From an uncultured Methanomethylovorans sp. (GTDB lineage: Archaea > Halobacteriota > Methanosarcinia > Methanosarcinales > Methanosarcinaceae), in NCBI RefSeq assembly GCF_963678545.1, contig NZ_OY782870.1, positions 1,798,001 to 1,862,000 on the forward strand: DNA of 64,000 bases. The letters are read 5' to 3'. A model generated the notes under the pieces. The model did not search any database and had not been told where the DNA came from. It saw only the letters and a list, made by a program, of their open reading frames with translations. The translations under genes were made by a program, and so were the position numbers. Within the stretch, counting starts at the first letter, position 1. Every line of letters starts with the position of its first letter. Below, one piece after another: positions 8,587-17,107 of the stretch.

Positions 8587-8877
8587 ATGAACAGGATGAA
8601 ACTGAATTACTCCATAGATCTCATTTTAACCGTACTATTCCTTATAATTGCAATTACAGGATTTGTTATGTTATTTGTTATACCTTCAGGCGTGCCACGG
8701 GGAAGATATCAGGAATACTTAGGAATTACAAAGGCTACATGGACCCTCATACATAACAGGTCAGCTATCTTGATGACGGTTTTTACAGGGCTACACCTTG
8801 TATTGCATAAACAATGGATATTGTGCGCTACTAAAAGTATTTTTAAAAAACAAGACAGTGAATGCACCATCGATTAA
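8587..8877 (+). CDS. DUF4405-type small membrane protein
   Basis: A 96-residue protein with two or three membrane helices: LILTVLFLIIAITGFVMLFV near residues 12-31, and a second hydrophobic helix near 60-75. The pattern HNRSAILMTVFTGLHLVLHK, with His residues spaced across the second helix, matches DUF4405, a cytochrome b561-like family in which such His pairs may hold heme. GGGGAT lies a few bases before the ATG. It has no redox partner gene next to it. Confidence 0.7.
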   Translation: MNRMKLNYSIDLILTVLFLIIAITGFVMLFVIPSGVPRGRYQEYLGITKATWTLIHNRSAILMTVFTGLHLVLHKQWILCATKSIFKKQDSECTID

Positions 8878-8952
8878 ACATATGTGACTTTCTGGGGTAC
8901 TTTGCATAACATGAAGAAAAAAATGAAGGGAGATAAGTCATTTGCTTTGAAT

Positions 8953-9561
8953 TCAGGTATCTTCTGGAAATATATCGTTCAAGTAACTTGCGAGGACTTC
9001 TTCAACATTGGTGTCTTTGGCCGGTATTTTTCCACATTCCTGGGATTCCATGATGTATTTTGGGAAGACATAGATCCAGCCGCCTGTCATATCAATGATA
9101 GCGCGGAGCGTACTTCCTCCGACTTTAAGAGCAAATTTAAGCTGGGATAAATTGGACATATTTTCAGGAACCATCAGAACAATGGAACCAGTGAAGAAAT
9201 GGTAGATGAGGGCTTCTTTGATCTCGGGATCATAACCAATTGTGAATTTTGTATTAGTGGAAGTATTTGCCTTGATTTCATCCAGAACCGCATTGTAGAG
9301 GTTGCAGGTGCGGGTGAAGGGTGGAATGAATTGTACATCTCTGGAATCTTCTATGAATGACAGAGAATTCGGGTTTTCTATGATCGTGGCCAAGATATCT
9401 GATTCAGCGATACAGAAATTTTCTGTATCTTCGAGTATCTGAACCATAGGAATCTTGAAAGTAAGAGGTTTTTCGTTGGTTCTGGAAGATGATTTGCTCT
9501 CAACATACAAGGAAATGTTTGCTTCGATCAGAGCATGTTTTATGGGTGCGGGTAATTTCAT
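8953..9561 (-). CDS. Uncharacterised 202-residue protein
   Basis: I do not recognise this soluble protein. It starts MKLPAPIKHALIEANISLYV and is mixed alpha/beta, with no signal peptide or metal motif. The frame opens at 9582, but the ATG at 9561 has AAAGGAGAT ahead of it and is the clear start. It lies downstream of the acyl-CoA synthetase gene on the same strand, about 195 bp away, so it probably has its own promoter. Confidence 0.65.
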   Translation of the reverse strand: MKLPAPIKHALIEANISLYVESKSSSRTNEKPLTFKIPMVQILEDTENFCIAESDILATIIENPNSLSFIEDSRDVQFIPPFTRTCNLYNAVLDEIKANTSTNTKFTIGYDPEIKEALIYHFFTGSIVLMVPENMSNLSQLKFALKVGGSTLRAIIDMTGGWIYVFPKYIMESQECGKIPAKDTNVEEVLASYLNDIFPEDT

Positions 9562-9756
9562 ATAGATATCTCCTTTGAACAATGATGTGCAACAACTTTA
9601 TAGTAAATCAGATTTTCTGCTTTACTATGTCTGTTCTCAATGATAGAAGTGAAAGTTATTAATCAAAAAGAGCTTAGTTATAATATATAGCCAGAAGCAA
9701 AGAAAAAATGATTGAAAGAATCACTTTTTCTTATCCTCTGTATCTGATATTTGGCA

Positions 9757-11613
9757 TCATTCACTCTGAACCTTTTTGTAGTCCATCTCTCGAAGTTTTT
9801 TCCTCATGATCTTGCCTCCTATGGTTTTAGGCAGCTCGTTCATGAATTCAATGGAACGCGGGTATTTGTATGGTGCTGTTGTGTGCTTTACATGGTTCTG
9901 AAGTTCCTGTATCAGTTTTTCCGAAGGTTGGAATCCTTCGTTCAGCACTACAAAAGCCTTGACTATCATACCCCTGATATTATCAGGAGAACCAATAACA
10001 GCAGATTCCTGCACAGCCGGATGTTCAAGAAGTGCACTTTCAACTTCAAAGGGACCTATCCGGTATCCTGAACTCTTGATGACGTCATCATCACGACCTA
10101 CGAACCATAGGTATCCGTCATCATCCATGTATGCTTTATCACCGGTGTAATAGAATCCGTTCTGGAATGATTTTTCATTTTCTTCATCGTTATTAAGGTA
10201 TTTTACAAGAAGGCCTACAGGTCGCGGATCAAGTGAGATTGCAATTCTTCCCTCTTCAAAGTTATTAACCTGTTTCCCGTATTCATCATGCAACTCAATG
10301 TTCCATCCGGGAGAAGGTTTTCCCATTGAACCGGGCTTGTTATCTAAGCAGGCGAAAGACGCAATCGCACAACAGGTTTCTGTCTGCCCGTAGCCTTCAT
10401 AAATGTTCAGGCCTGTCCCCTCCCTCCAAACTTTGATTACTTCAGGGTTCAGGGGCTCGCCTGCACTGCAGCAATGACGGAGCTGAGTGAGGTCAAACTT
10501 GGTCAGGTCAGCAAGTATGAGCATTCGGTAAATAGTGGGTGGGCAGCAGAAGGTTGTGACTTCGTACCTCTCTATAAGAGGAAGCAGCTCGGTTGCTTCA
10601 AATTTTCCTCTGATGTCATACACGAGAATACATGAGCCAGCGATCCATTGCCCGAATATTTTACCCCATGCACATTTTGCCCATCCGGTGTCTGAGAAGG
10701 TGAAATGCAGGTCATTCTCGGTCAGGTCCTGCCACAGTTCCGCAGTAACCCTGTGTCCCAAAGGATATGCGTGGTTGTGAAGTGCCATCTTAGCTTTACC
10801 TGTAGTTCCTGAGGTAAAGTAGATCAACATGGGATCAGTGGAATGAGTAAGTACAGGAATTGATACTGATTTATGTGATACAGGTGCAGGATATAATAAC
10901 TCATGCTGGAAACTTATCCAATTATCTCTTTTCCCGTCAATTACCATGCATTCTTTAAGAGTGGGGCACTCCGCCCGTATCTCATCTGTCTTTGGTACAT
11001 TCTCCATATCAGTAACTATCATTTTAAATTTGCCTGCGTTAATCCTGTACCCAAGATCACTTGGAGTCAGAAGGGTAGGACATGGGCATACGACAGCACC
11101 AAGTTTTATCAGTGCAATTACAAATATCCACCATTCTGGTACACGGTGAAGCATTAGAATGACTCTATCTCCTTTGTTTATCCCGTATTTGATAAGGATA
11201 TTTGCTGCTTGGTTGGAGAGTTTCATCATGTCCCTGAAGGTGTACTTTTTCTCTTCACCCTGTTGATTTACCCAGATCATTGCAAGTTTATTACGGTCTT
11301 CCTTTGCCCAAGCATCAATGACATCATATCCGAAATTGAAATACTCAGGAACCTCATTGTTCCATTCCTTCTTGGCTTTGTCGTAGTCACACATATTGCG
11401 TGGGATCTCTTTAATGTTCAATAGCCGAGCATTCTGTGTAAAGCAATTATCATCCGCATGTTCCAGCTGAGAGCGTGGAATTCTCCAGAGCCGGCCCAGT
11501 TTTACTCCATCCATGGTCCCTTCCTGAAGCCATGTATGAACGGTCTTTGTTTCGACGTTAAGATGTTTAGCCACTTCATGTGGTGTGAGATAGTGTAGTT
11601 TTTCCGGTGTCAT
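9757..11613 (-). CDS. Acyl-CoA synthetase with N-terminal HTH domain
   Basis: A 618-residue ANL-family synthetase close to medium-chain acyl-CoA synthetases: the P-loop YFTSGTTGKAK near residue 270, the A5 motif EGYGQTET, and the C-terminal hinge GRDDDVIKSSGYRIGPFEVE with the catalytic-lysine region PKTIGGKIMRKKLRE. It would activate a carboxylic acid to its CoA ester using ATP. Residues 6-55 are unusual: LTPHEVAKHLNVETKTVHTW and GVKLGRLWRIPRSQLE are an excisionase/MerR-type DNA-binding helix-turn-helix, followed by a linker to MCDYDKAKKEWNNE, where family members normally start. A TTG at 11634 extends the frame; ATG 11613 is chosen. An AT-rich TATA-like box lies just upstream, so the mRNA may be leaderless. 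Confidence 0.9.
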   Translation of the reverse strand: MTPEKLHYLTPHEVAKHLNVETKTVHTWLQEGTMDGVKLGRLWRIPRSQLEHADDNCFTQNARLLNIKEIPRNMCDYDKAKKEWNNEVPEYFNFGYDVIDAWAKEDRNKLAMIWVNQQGEEKKYTFRDMMKLSNQAANILIKYGINKGDRVILMLHRVPEWWIFVIALIKLGAVVCPCPTLLTPSDLGYRINAGKFKMIVTDMENVPKTDEIRAECPTLKECMVIDGKRDNWISFQHELLYPAPVSHKSVSIPVLTHSTDPMLIYFTSGTTGKAKMALHNHAYPLGHRVTAELWQDLTENDLHFTFSDTGWAKCAWGKIFGQWIAGSCILVYDIRGKFEATELLPLIERYEVTTFCCPPTIYRMLILADLTKFDLTQLRHCCSAGEPLNPEVIKVWREGTGLNIYEGYGQTETCCAIASFACLDNKPGSMGKPSPGWNIELHDEYGKQVNNFEEGRIAISLDPRPVGLLVKYLNNDEENEKSFQNGFYYTGDKAYMDDDGYLWFVGRDDDVIKSSGYRIGPFEVESALLEHPAVQESAVIGSPDNIRGMIVKAFVVLNEGFQPSEKLIQELQNHVKHTTAPYKYPRSIEFMNELPKTIGGKIMRKKLREMDYKKVQSE

Positions 11614-11728
11614 TATACATGTCGAAGTGCTCAATATATTTTAATTCTTTTTTCGGCATTGTTAATTAAAATCGTCAATTCTTTATTTATGTATTTCATT
11701 AGTAGAAGAACGGACTACTTCAGGCATT

Positions 11729-12150
11729 TCAAGACTTTTTGTATAACGCTTTGACTTTCTTCTCAATCTTGCCAGAAAGTGCTGAAATAAACTCTGCATC
11801 TGTTCTCCAATGATCAGTCATCACTTCCTCGATCTTTTTCCCCTCTAACTTTTTCCAGAGTTTTTGTCAAGTTTCTGTTCCTCTGCTGCCAAAAGAGCAG
11901 TCGATGAACTTTTTCCCAACTCTATCAACAGTAATCCATATCCAGCAATATTTTTTGTTCCCGATGTAGGTGTGTATCTCGTCCAGTTCAACGATAGTTA
12001 TCTCATTTTCGCAGTTAATATCAGTAGCTTGCACTCTGATCACATAGGTCAGGTATAGATGCCGACCCAGAAGTGCGCTAAGGTATGTTATCACTAGATA
12101 AGTTGAATGAAGAGCAAATACGTTAGCAAAGTACACCTTACTCGCCTCAA
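11729..12150 (-). pseudogene. Decayed IS1-family transposase
   Basis: On the minus strand, TIVELDEIHTYIGNKKYCWI followed by WITVDRVGKKFIDCSFGSRG is the first DDE strand of IS1-type transposases (ELDE, then W-W, then FGxR). The frame then meets a TGA (11867-11869) but continues in phase with QKLWKKLEGKKIEEVMTDHW and SALSGKIEKKVKALYKKS before its stop at 11729. The N-terminal part (VYFANVFALHST, then LLGRH and VQATDI) is shortened and probably frameshifted. No clear terminal repeats remain. Confidence 0.7.
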
Positions 12151-12202
12151 AAAAAGAATCATAAGAGAAAGAGGCCGATCAAACGTAACCGACCTTGGAG
12201 AA

Positions 12203-12601
12203 TTAGTTGTTCTTAATAAGGAATGAGATGAAATCTGGACTTAAGCGGGTCTCTCTTATCATCTTATCAGCGATATCTTCTTCCTGCATTCCATCTAAAC
12301 GGTACTGCTTTATGCGATTATACACATCCGGGGATATCTCTGAATATTCATTCATCTCCTTTCGGTGGCCCCACACATCGCCCTCAAGTAGTTCAATACC
12401 CTGCATTTTAAGGAACATCGTTGTAGAGGTGGATATAGTTTTCTTGTAAGAGGTTGGAATGTGGAGGGCTTTGACTCTTGGACATTTCATAATAAGTGAA
12501 AAAATGTCTGTGTTAGATGGTCTGAATGCAAAATGAACTATTTCTTCATTTGGACTCAATGTATCAATTTCTTCTTTAGAACTGACGACTCTTATTTTCA
12601 T
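12203..12601 (-). CDS. DUF1699 family protein, copy 2
   Basis: A 132-residue paralogue of the protein at 1931-2329, identical in length, with the same blocks (MKIRVVSSKEEIDTLSPNEE, LLEGDVWGHRK, RETRLSPDFISFLIKN). Differences concentrate in the middle helix and near residues 98-115. GGGGG lies about 8 bp before the ATG. The IS1 relic lies downstream of it, so the copy may have moved with mobile DNA. Function unknown. Confidence 0.85.
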   Translation of the reverse strand: MKIRVVSSKEEIDTLSPNEEIVHFAFRPSNTDIFSLIMKCPRVKALHIPTSYKKTISTSTTMFLKMQGIELLEGDVWGHRKEMNEYSEISPDVYNRIKQYRLDGMQEEDIADKMIRETRLSPDFISFLIKNN

Positions 12602-12709
12602 CTCTTAATCCCCCTATTAACCATAGATCAAAAAAATATCTCTTTTTTCGAGTAAAATATTTGATAAATATCGTCAGCGCTACATCTCTAGTATTATATT
12701 TAAAGTTCA

Positions 12710-12970
12710 CTATGTAATTTTATCCATACTCCTAAATATATGGCGTATAATATTAATTAATTCTTCATGCTTGGTCTTTAACTTATTGATAATGATCATT
12801 CTATTCAGTCGCCTTTTCCTATTATTTTCGCCAGAACTATCGTGCCCAATGTAATCCCAGACAACGGTCCATGCAGAACCCTTGGAGATTATCATTACAA
12901 TGAGAGTAAAAATACATAGACTAAATATTGAACTGAATATTATCAACCAAGCGTGTTTTGATTGTAGCAT
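12710..12970 (-). CDS. Small membrane protein, unknown
   Basis: An 86-codon frame with one strong membrane helix near the N-terminus (WLIIFSSIFSLCIFTLIVMI) and a basic C-terminal half (NNRKRRLNRMI). It starts 19 bp after the zinc-ribbon gene on the same strand, so the two may be one transcript. AGG lies very close to the ATG. I do not recognise a family. Confidence 0.45.
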   Translation of the reverse strand: MLQSKHAWLIIFSSIFSLCIFTLIVMIISKGSAWTVVWDYIGHDSSGENNRKRRLNRMIIINKLKTKHEELINIIRHIFRSMDKIT

Positions 12971-12989
12971 TTTTCCTATCCCAAAGGAT

Positions 12990-13262
12990 TCAATATTCTA
13001 TTTCCATTGTAGAATATTCAATAGTCATGCGTCTATCGTACCTGAATTTAGTTCTACATTCCGCATGCTCACATTCATCTGAGTCATCTTCATCTTCGAT
13101 TTTCATAGAACAATATTCTATGGTAATGTATCTATTGTAACTGAACGTTTTTCCACATCCTTCACACTCATATTCACCAGAGTCATCTTCTGCTTCACAT
13201 GGATCTGTCTGTTCTTCTCCACAGTACGGACAGACCATTTCGTTTCTAAATATGTGATCCAT
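12990..13262 (-). CDS. Zinc-ribbon-like protein with internal repeat
   Basis: A 90-residue protein. The first half has two CxxC knuckles, CPYCGEEQ and CEGCGKTF, that would form one zinc ribbon, with an acidic spacer between. Then comes a strand region, YNRYITIEYCSMKIEDE. The second half repeats the unit in worn form: ECEHAECRTKFRYDRRMTIE followed by YSTMEIEY. So it is a duplicated ribbon-plus-strand module whose second copy has lost one knuckle. Such ribbons occur in phage and plasmid proteins. The only SD-like sequence is far upstream, so the start is not certain. Confidence 0.55.
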   Translation of the reverse strand: MDHIFRNEMVCPYCGEEQTDPCEAEDDSGEYECEGCGKTFSYNRYITIEYCSMKIEDEDDSDECEHAECRTKFRYDRRMTIEYSTMEIEY

Positions 13263-13623
13263 TTCTTTAGATATTTTTTCACTTCCTTCTATGTGGAGAT
13301 TAGTATGATTGTAAAATTTGATTAATGTGATTTGACATCGATGTTACCATGGTCTGTAATTATCGAGAATGAATTCGATGGGATCAGCAGGGGATTAGCC
13401 AGATGGTGCAGTTCCGATTAGTCAATCTATTAGGAAATAATTTTCTACGATGCTAAAGCTGGCACAAAAACTAAGATGGTATAAGGAATAAAAGGATTTT
13501 GCAGTACATCTTTGGAAGCAAGAAAAGTGTTACTCTAATCTTACCCACTCAAAAACTATGTATTTTTATCAATAGTACATGATTTTAGTCCGCTAATTGT
13601 GCAAACAATACAGGTTAGTAAAA
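13263..13623. other. Gene-free stretch left of the IS256 element
   Basis: About 360 bp of AT-rich DNA without an open frame of protein-like content. I see no promoter or repeat that I would defend, except the left copy of the IS target duplication at its right end. Confidence 0.4.
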
Positions 13624-13631
13624 CATACTCC
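13624..13631 (+). repeat. Left target-site duplication of the IS256 element
   Basis: CATACTCC here is repeated exactly at 17108-17115, immediately outside the right terminal inverted repeat. Eight to nine bp is the usual duplication size for IS256-family insertion. Confidence 0.85.
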
Positions 13632-13658
13632 GGCAGTGTATCTAAAATGCTGTAAAAT
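13632..13658 (+). repeat. Left terminal inverted repeat of IS256 element
   Basis: It begins GGCAGTGT and ends with TGCTGTAAAAT. The reverse complement of 17081-17107 begins GGTAGTGT and ends TGCTGTAAATT. Confidence 0.8.
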
Positions 13659-13711
13659 ATGATAGTCCTGTACCTAATTAGAATTTGGTATAACTAGGAA
13701 GGTACAGGACC

Positions 13712-14911
13712 ATGAATCTATATGACCTGTTAGAAGATTATTTTGTCGATAGTGAAGATGCTGTAAGAACACTCATAACCTGGTTCTTGAACCAGGTTAT
13801 GGAATTTGAGGCCTTACAGCAGTCTGGTGCAGAAAAATATGAAAGGAATGATGGCAGGAAAGCTCAAAGAAACGGCTATAGAAAACGATCACTGACAACC
13901 AGAAATGGAACACTTGAACTATTGAAACCTCAGTTACGTGATGTTCCATTCCAAACTCAAGTCTTTGAAAGATATTCTCGAACTGAAAAAGCATTAGCAA
14001 ATGCTATAATGGAATCGTATCTGCAAGGAGTTTCTACCAGAAAAATAAAGCATATCATCTCTCAGTTAGGAATTGAGAACATCTCTGCTTCCAGAGTATC
14101 AAGGATTGCTCAGGAACTGGATGAGAAGGTTCGAGAATTCCTTTCTAAACCAATTGAACAGGAGATCAAATATCTGTTCGTTGATGCTACTTACTTTAAG
14201 ATAAGGGATAGCGTGCGATATACAAACAAAGCTTTGTTTGTAGTTGCAGGTGTGAGGAAAGATGGATATAGGGAAATTCTGGGAGCAAGGATAGCAGATA
14301 GTGAAGATGCAATGTTCTGGGAAGACCTCTTTACTGACCTTAAGAAAAGAGGACTAAGAGGAGTAGAAATGATAATCTCGGATGGACACAAAGGTATTCA
14401 AAAAGCAGTTACAACTTCATTCCAAGGATCTAGCTGGCAAATGTGTCATGTACATTTGATAAGATCTGTATTGAAAACAATACCGAAAAAGCATCAGAAA
14501 GAAGTAGCAGAAAAGATAAAGGAAGCTATGGAAGATCCATTACAGTTATCGAAAGTGAAAGAATACCTTGAGGAAAGAAGGTTTAACAAGGCTATTGAAA
14601 CATTGGACCGATTTCATTTCGATACTCATAACTACCAGGCATTTCCAAAAGAGCATTGGAGAAAGATAAGAACTACGAACATCCTAGAAAGGGTAAACAA
14701 GGAACTCAAAAGAAGGAGTAAGGTCATTGGTGCATTTCCCAATGAAGAAGCTCTATTGAGACTTTCAGTCTCAATATTGATTGACATCAATGAAGAGTGG
14801 ATCACTGGAAACAGTGCGACAAGAAGCTATACCTTGAATTGCGGAAACGCTATCCCTTCCATTTGGGATGATCCTACTATGACATGCGTTGATGGTAACG
14901 TCAGGGTGTGA
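13712..14911 (+). CDS. IS256-family transposase, exon 1 plus intron read-through
   Basis: The frame codes for a mutator-type DDE transposase. Catalytic residues are visible as D158 (LFVDATYF), D224 (ISDGHKGI) and E326 (NILERVNKELKRR), with the CHVHLIRSVL block between. True exon 1 is 13712-14813: 367 codons plus one base. From 14814 on the frame reads group II intron RNA, so the last 31 residues (to 14911) are not transposase sequence. After splicing, the split codon becomes AGA and the protein ends RYLNIEE at 17058, giving 374 residues with the family's usual C-terminus. Without splicing a 399-residue protein with a foreign tail would be made. Confidence 0.93.
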   Translation: MNLYDLLEDYFVDSEDAVRTLITWFLNQVMEFEALQQSGAEKYERNDGRKAQRNGYRKRSLTTRNGTLELLKPQLRDVPFQTQVFERYSRTEKALANAIMESYLQGVSTRKIKHIISQLGIENISASRVSRIAQELDEKVREFLSKPIEQEIKYLFVDATYFKIRDSVRYTNKALFVVAGVRKDGYREILGARIADSEDAMFWEDLFTDLKKRGLRGVEMIISDGHKGIQKAVTTSFQGSSWQMCHVHLIRSVLKTIPKKHQKEVAEKIKEAMEDPLQLSKVKEYLEERRFNKAIETLDRFHFDTHNYQAFPKEHWRKIRTTNILERVNKELKRRSKVIGAFPNEEALLRLSVSILIDINEEWITGNSATRSYTLNCGNAIPSIWDDPTMTCVDGNVRV

Positions 14912-15358
14912 AGCTCATAGGACAATATGGAGAAATTTGAAAGTCTAACTCAAACAATCCGTTAGGATAAGAATACTATGAGGAAACGAAAGTTGAAGCA
15001 TCATAAGAGTCGTCAGTGATGACAAGTGAAATTAGACTGATACACTTGAACCAAAAGGTACGGAATCAGACTATAATAGCTTGTTTCATATTATAGGAAA
15101 TGGACAAATGGTTCCCGGCTTACAGATGACCTCTAACGTATTCACAATTATTCATGATATGGAACTTGGTAAGTCCCACGTGCTCCCGGTAACGGGTAGG
15201 AATTTCGCGAGAAACAACAATGGTACAGGGGATATAGGAAACGGTAAAAAAAGCAAATGGCATCTTGTAATGAGATGCATAGAGGTTCAAAATTTGCCTT
15301 GATCCGAAAGGATGCTGACTTACCGTAGGTATTCTATTGCATGAATGGAGGCAAACTT

Positions 15359-16899
15359 ATGAATGTAAGTTATTCAACGATACCCTCGGGTGAGAGGCTT
15401 ACAGACGTCAAATACTCACTCAAGTGGGAAGACATCGACTGGAAAACAGTCAATGAGAAGGTTAATAAGCTGCAAACCAGAATTGCAAAAGCGGTTAGAC
15501 AAAGAAAGTGGCATTCAGTTAAACGACTACAATATTTACTCACAAACTCCTTCCATGCCAGGTTACTGGCAGTGAAGAAAGTGACTCAGAATAAGGGTAA
15601 AAGGACAGCAGGAATTGATGGAAAAACGTGGACAACACCTTTATCCAAAATGAAAGCTGCTCTGAGCCTATCCGGGAAGAGTTACAAAGCAAAACCAATG
15701 AGAAGAATCTACATTGAGAAATATGGGAAGAAGGAGAAACGACCACTAAGTATTCCTACAATGCACGATAGAGCAATGCAGGCGTTACATGCTCTTGCAC
15801 TAGACCCAATTGCAGAAACAACAGCAGACAGAGCTTCGTTTGGCTTCCGTCAGAACAGGAGTACTCATGATGCTTGTGAACTATCGTTTAAGTGCCTGAG
15901 CAAGAAACATTCTGCTCAATGGGTGCTTGAAGGGGATATCAAAGGTTGTTTTGATAATATCAACCATGATTGGCTACTGGCCAATATCCCAATGGATAAA
16001 TCAATACTTAAGCAATTTCTTAAAGCAGGGTTTGTTTATAACCGACATCTGAATCCCAGTAAAGCAGGAACTCCACAAGGAGGTATCATATCCCCGATAT
16101 TGGCAAATATGACCTTAGATGGCATTGAAATGCAATAGCTGCTAAGTATCATACAAACATGAAGGGAACTATCAATAAAAGATATAACCTTCATAAAGTC
16201 AATTTCGTGAGATATGCAGACGATTTCATCGTCACCGCAGATTCAGAAGAAGTAGCTAAAGACATTGCAGAATTGATTACATCATTCCTGAAGGAGAGGG
16301 GTCTGGAACTATCAACAGAGAAGACTCTTGTGTCCCATATAGATGATGGATTTGACTTCTTGGGCTGGAATTTCCGAAAATATAAAGGAAAACTTCTAAT
16401 CAAGCCTTCCAGGAAATCCATTGATAAAATCACTAAGAATATTAATGATGTAATTAAGAAAGGTAAGGCCTGGTCACAGGAATCTCTCATCCGAAAGCTT
16501 AATCCAATTATCACCGGATGGGCTGGATATCACCAAACAGTTGTTTCTAAGGACGTATTCTCCAAACTTGATTACAGGTTGTGGAATATGGTCTGGACAT
16601 GGGCTAAAAGGAGACATCCTGATAAATCCCATTGGTGGATTGCCAATAGATATTGGCATAGGGTTGGATCAAGGAATTGGGTATTTTCTACTGGAAGTTA
16701 TGAACTCAAGCACGTCCCGGATACGAAGATTATCAGACATCCCGGTATAAAACGGGACAAGAACCCTTATCTAGATAAGGAATACTTCGAATGGCGAAGG
16801 GAGTATCTAAGAATTCGGAGAAAGGATAACTACCCCAAACCTAGGAATTTTGAGTTGACTGGAACAGGAAGTAATGTTGTTAGTTACTATATATACTAA
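15359..16899 (+). pseudogene. Group II intron reverse transcriptase/maturase, one frameshift
   Basis: The intron-encoded protein would be about 513 residues. Part 1 (15359-16138) has the RT start (SFHARLLAVKKVTQNKGKRT AGIDG region), RT2-RT3 (RASFGFRQNRSTHDA, LEGDIKGCFDNI) and RT4 (GTPQGGIISPILANM). It stops at TAG 16136. Part 2, another frame (open from about 16138), continues AAKYHTNMKG to the catalytic FVRYADDFIV, the thumb and domain X (NPIITGWAGYH). One missing base near 16136 (CAATAG for CAATTAG) explains the break. Pyrrolysine read-through of the TAG would not help, because another stop follows in that frame. There is no HNH endonuclease domain. ATG 15359 has GGAGG at 15347-15351; an earlier ATG is at 15341. 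Confidence 0.88.
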
Positions 16900-16960
16900 A
16901 TGCCACAAAAAAAAAGAGAGAATAACTGCTGCCCGATACACAAAAGGTTATAGAATGCTT

Positions 16961-17035
16961 GAGCGGTATGAAGGGAAACTTTCACGTACCGTTCTTAGAA
17001 GAGGGAGAGCGAGCAATCGCTCTTTCTTATTTGAC
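16961..17035 (+). ncRNA. Group II intron domains V and VI
   Basis: Domain V is 34 nt (16961-16994): GAGCGGTATG pairs with CGTACCGTTC around an internal stem capped by a GAAA tetraloop (AAGGGAAACTTT). This is the catalytic core shape, here starting GAGC. Domain VI is the hairpin with GAGAGCGA and TCGCTCTT arms and a GCAA loop, with the candidate branch-point A at 17029. Confidence 0.9.
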
Positions 17036-17058
17036 GATATTTAAATATAGAAGAGTAA
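17036..17058 (+). CDS. IS256-family transposase, exon 2
   Basis: Joined to 14813 after intron removal it reads A|GA TAT TTA AAT ATA GAA GAG TAA, giving R-Y-L-N-I-E-E-stop. IS256 transposases end in TGxRYLN-type sequences, and exon 1 ends WITGN, so the splice restores WITGNRYLNIEE exactly. Confidence 0.9.
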
Positions 17059-17080
17059 GAACATATCAGAGGTACAGGAG

Positions 17081-17107
17081 AATTTACAGCAAAATAGGGA
17101 CACTACC
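17081..17107 (-). repeat. Right terminal inverted repeat of IS256 element
   Basis: Reverse complement of this segment matches the left end (13632-13658) at 20 of 27 positions. It is followed directly by the target duplication. Confidence 0.8.

Larger units (their letters stand above)
14814..17035 (+). mobile_element. Group II intron inside the transposase gene
   Basis: The 5' end is GTGCGAC, the group II consensus. The 3' end is TTTGAC, ending in AC. Domain V is at 16961-16994 and domain VI follows with an unpaired A (17029) seven bases before the 3' splice site. EBS1 TGTTTC (15082-15087) is complementary to IBS1 GAAACA (14808-14813, the last six exon bases). EBS2 CAGTGAT (15014-15020) is complementary to IBS2 ATCACTG (14801-14807). 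The boundaries are fixed independently by exact restoration of the transposase frame. The intron lies in the sense direction of the host gene, as splicing requires. It encodes its own reverse transcriptase/maturase. Confidence 0.95.
13632..17107 (+). mobile_element. IS256-family insertion sequence carrying a group II intron
   Basis: The element is bounded by imperfect 27-bp terminal inverted repeats at 13632-13658 and 17081-17107 (20 of 27 positions match by my alignment; the shared core is TGCTGTAAA) and by an 8-bp direct repeat CATACTCC on both sides. It encodes one DDE transposase. Without the 2222-bp intron inside it the element would be 1254 bp, a normal size for the family. The conserved ends and exact target duplication indicate a recent insertion. 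Confidence 0.92.

Noticed and set aside
11864..12058. 64-codon plus-strand frame in the IS1 relic
   Set aside because: The minus strand carries the recognisable transposase sequence, so this is its shadow.
15081..15302. 73-codon plus-strand frame before the intron RT gene
   Set aside because: It lies in domain I of the group II intron and covers the EBS1 loop. The peptide looks like translated structured RNA.
16136..16138. TAG in the intron RT read as pyrrolysine
   Set aside because: Reading through in the same frame meets a TGA eight codons later, and the rest of the RT is in another frame; a lost base explains it better.
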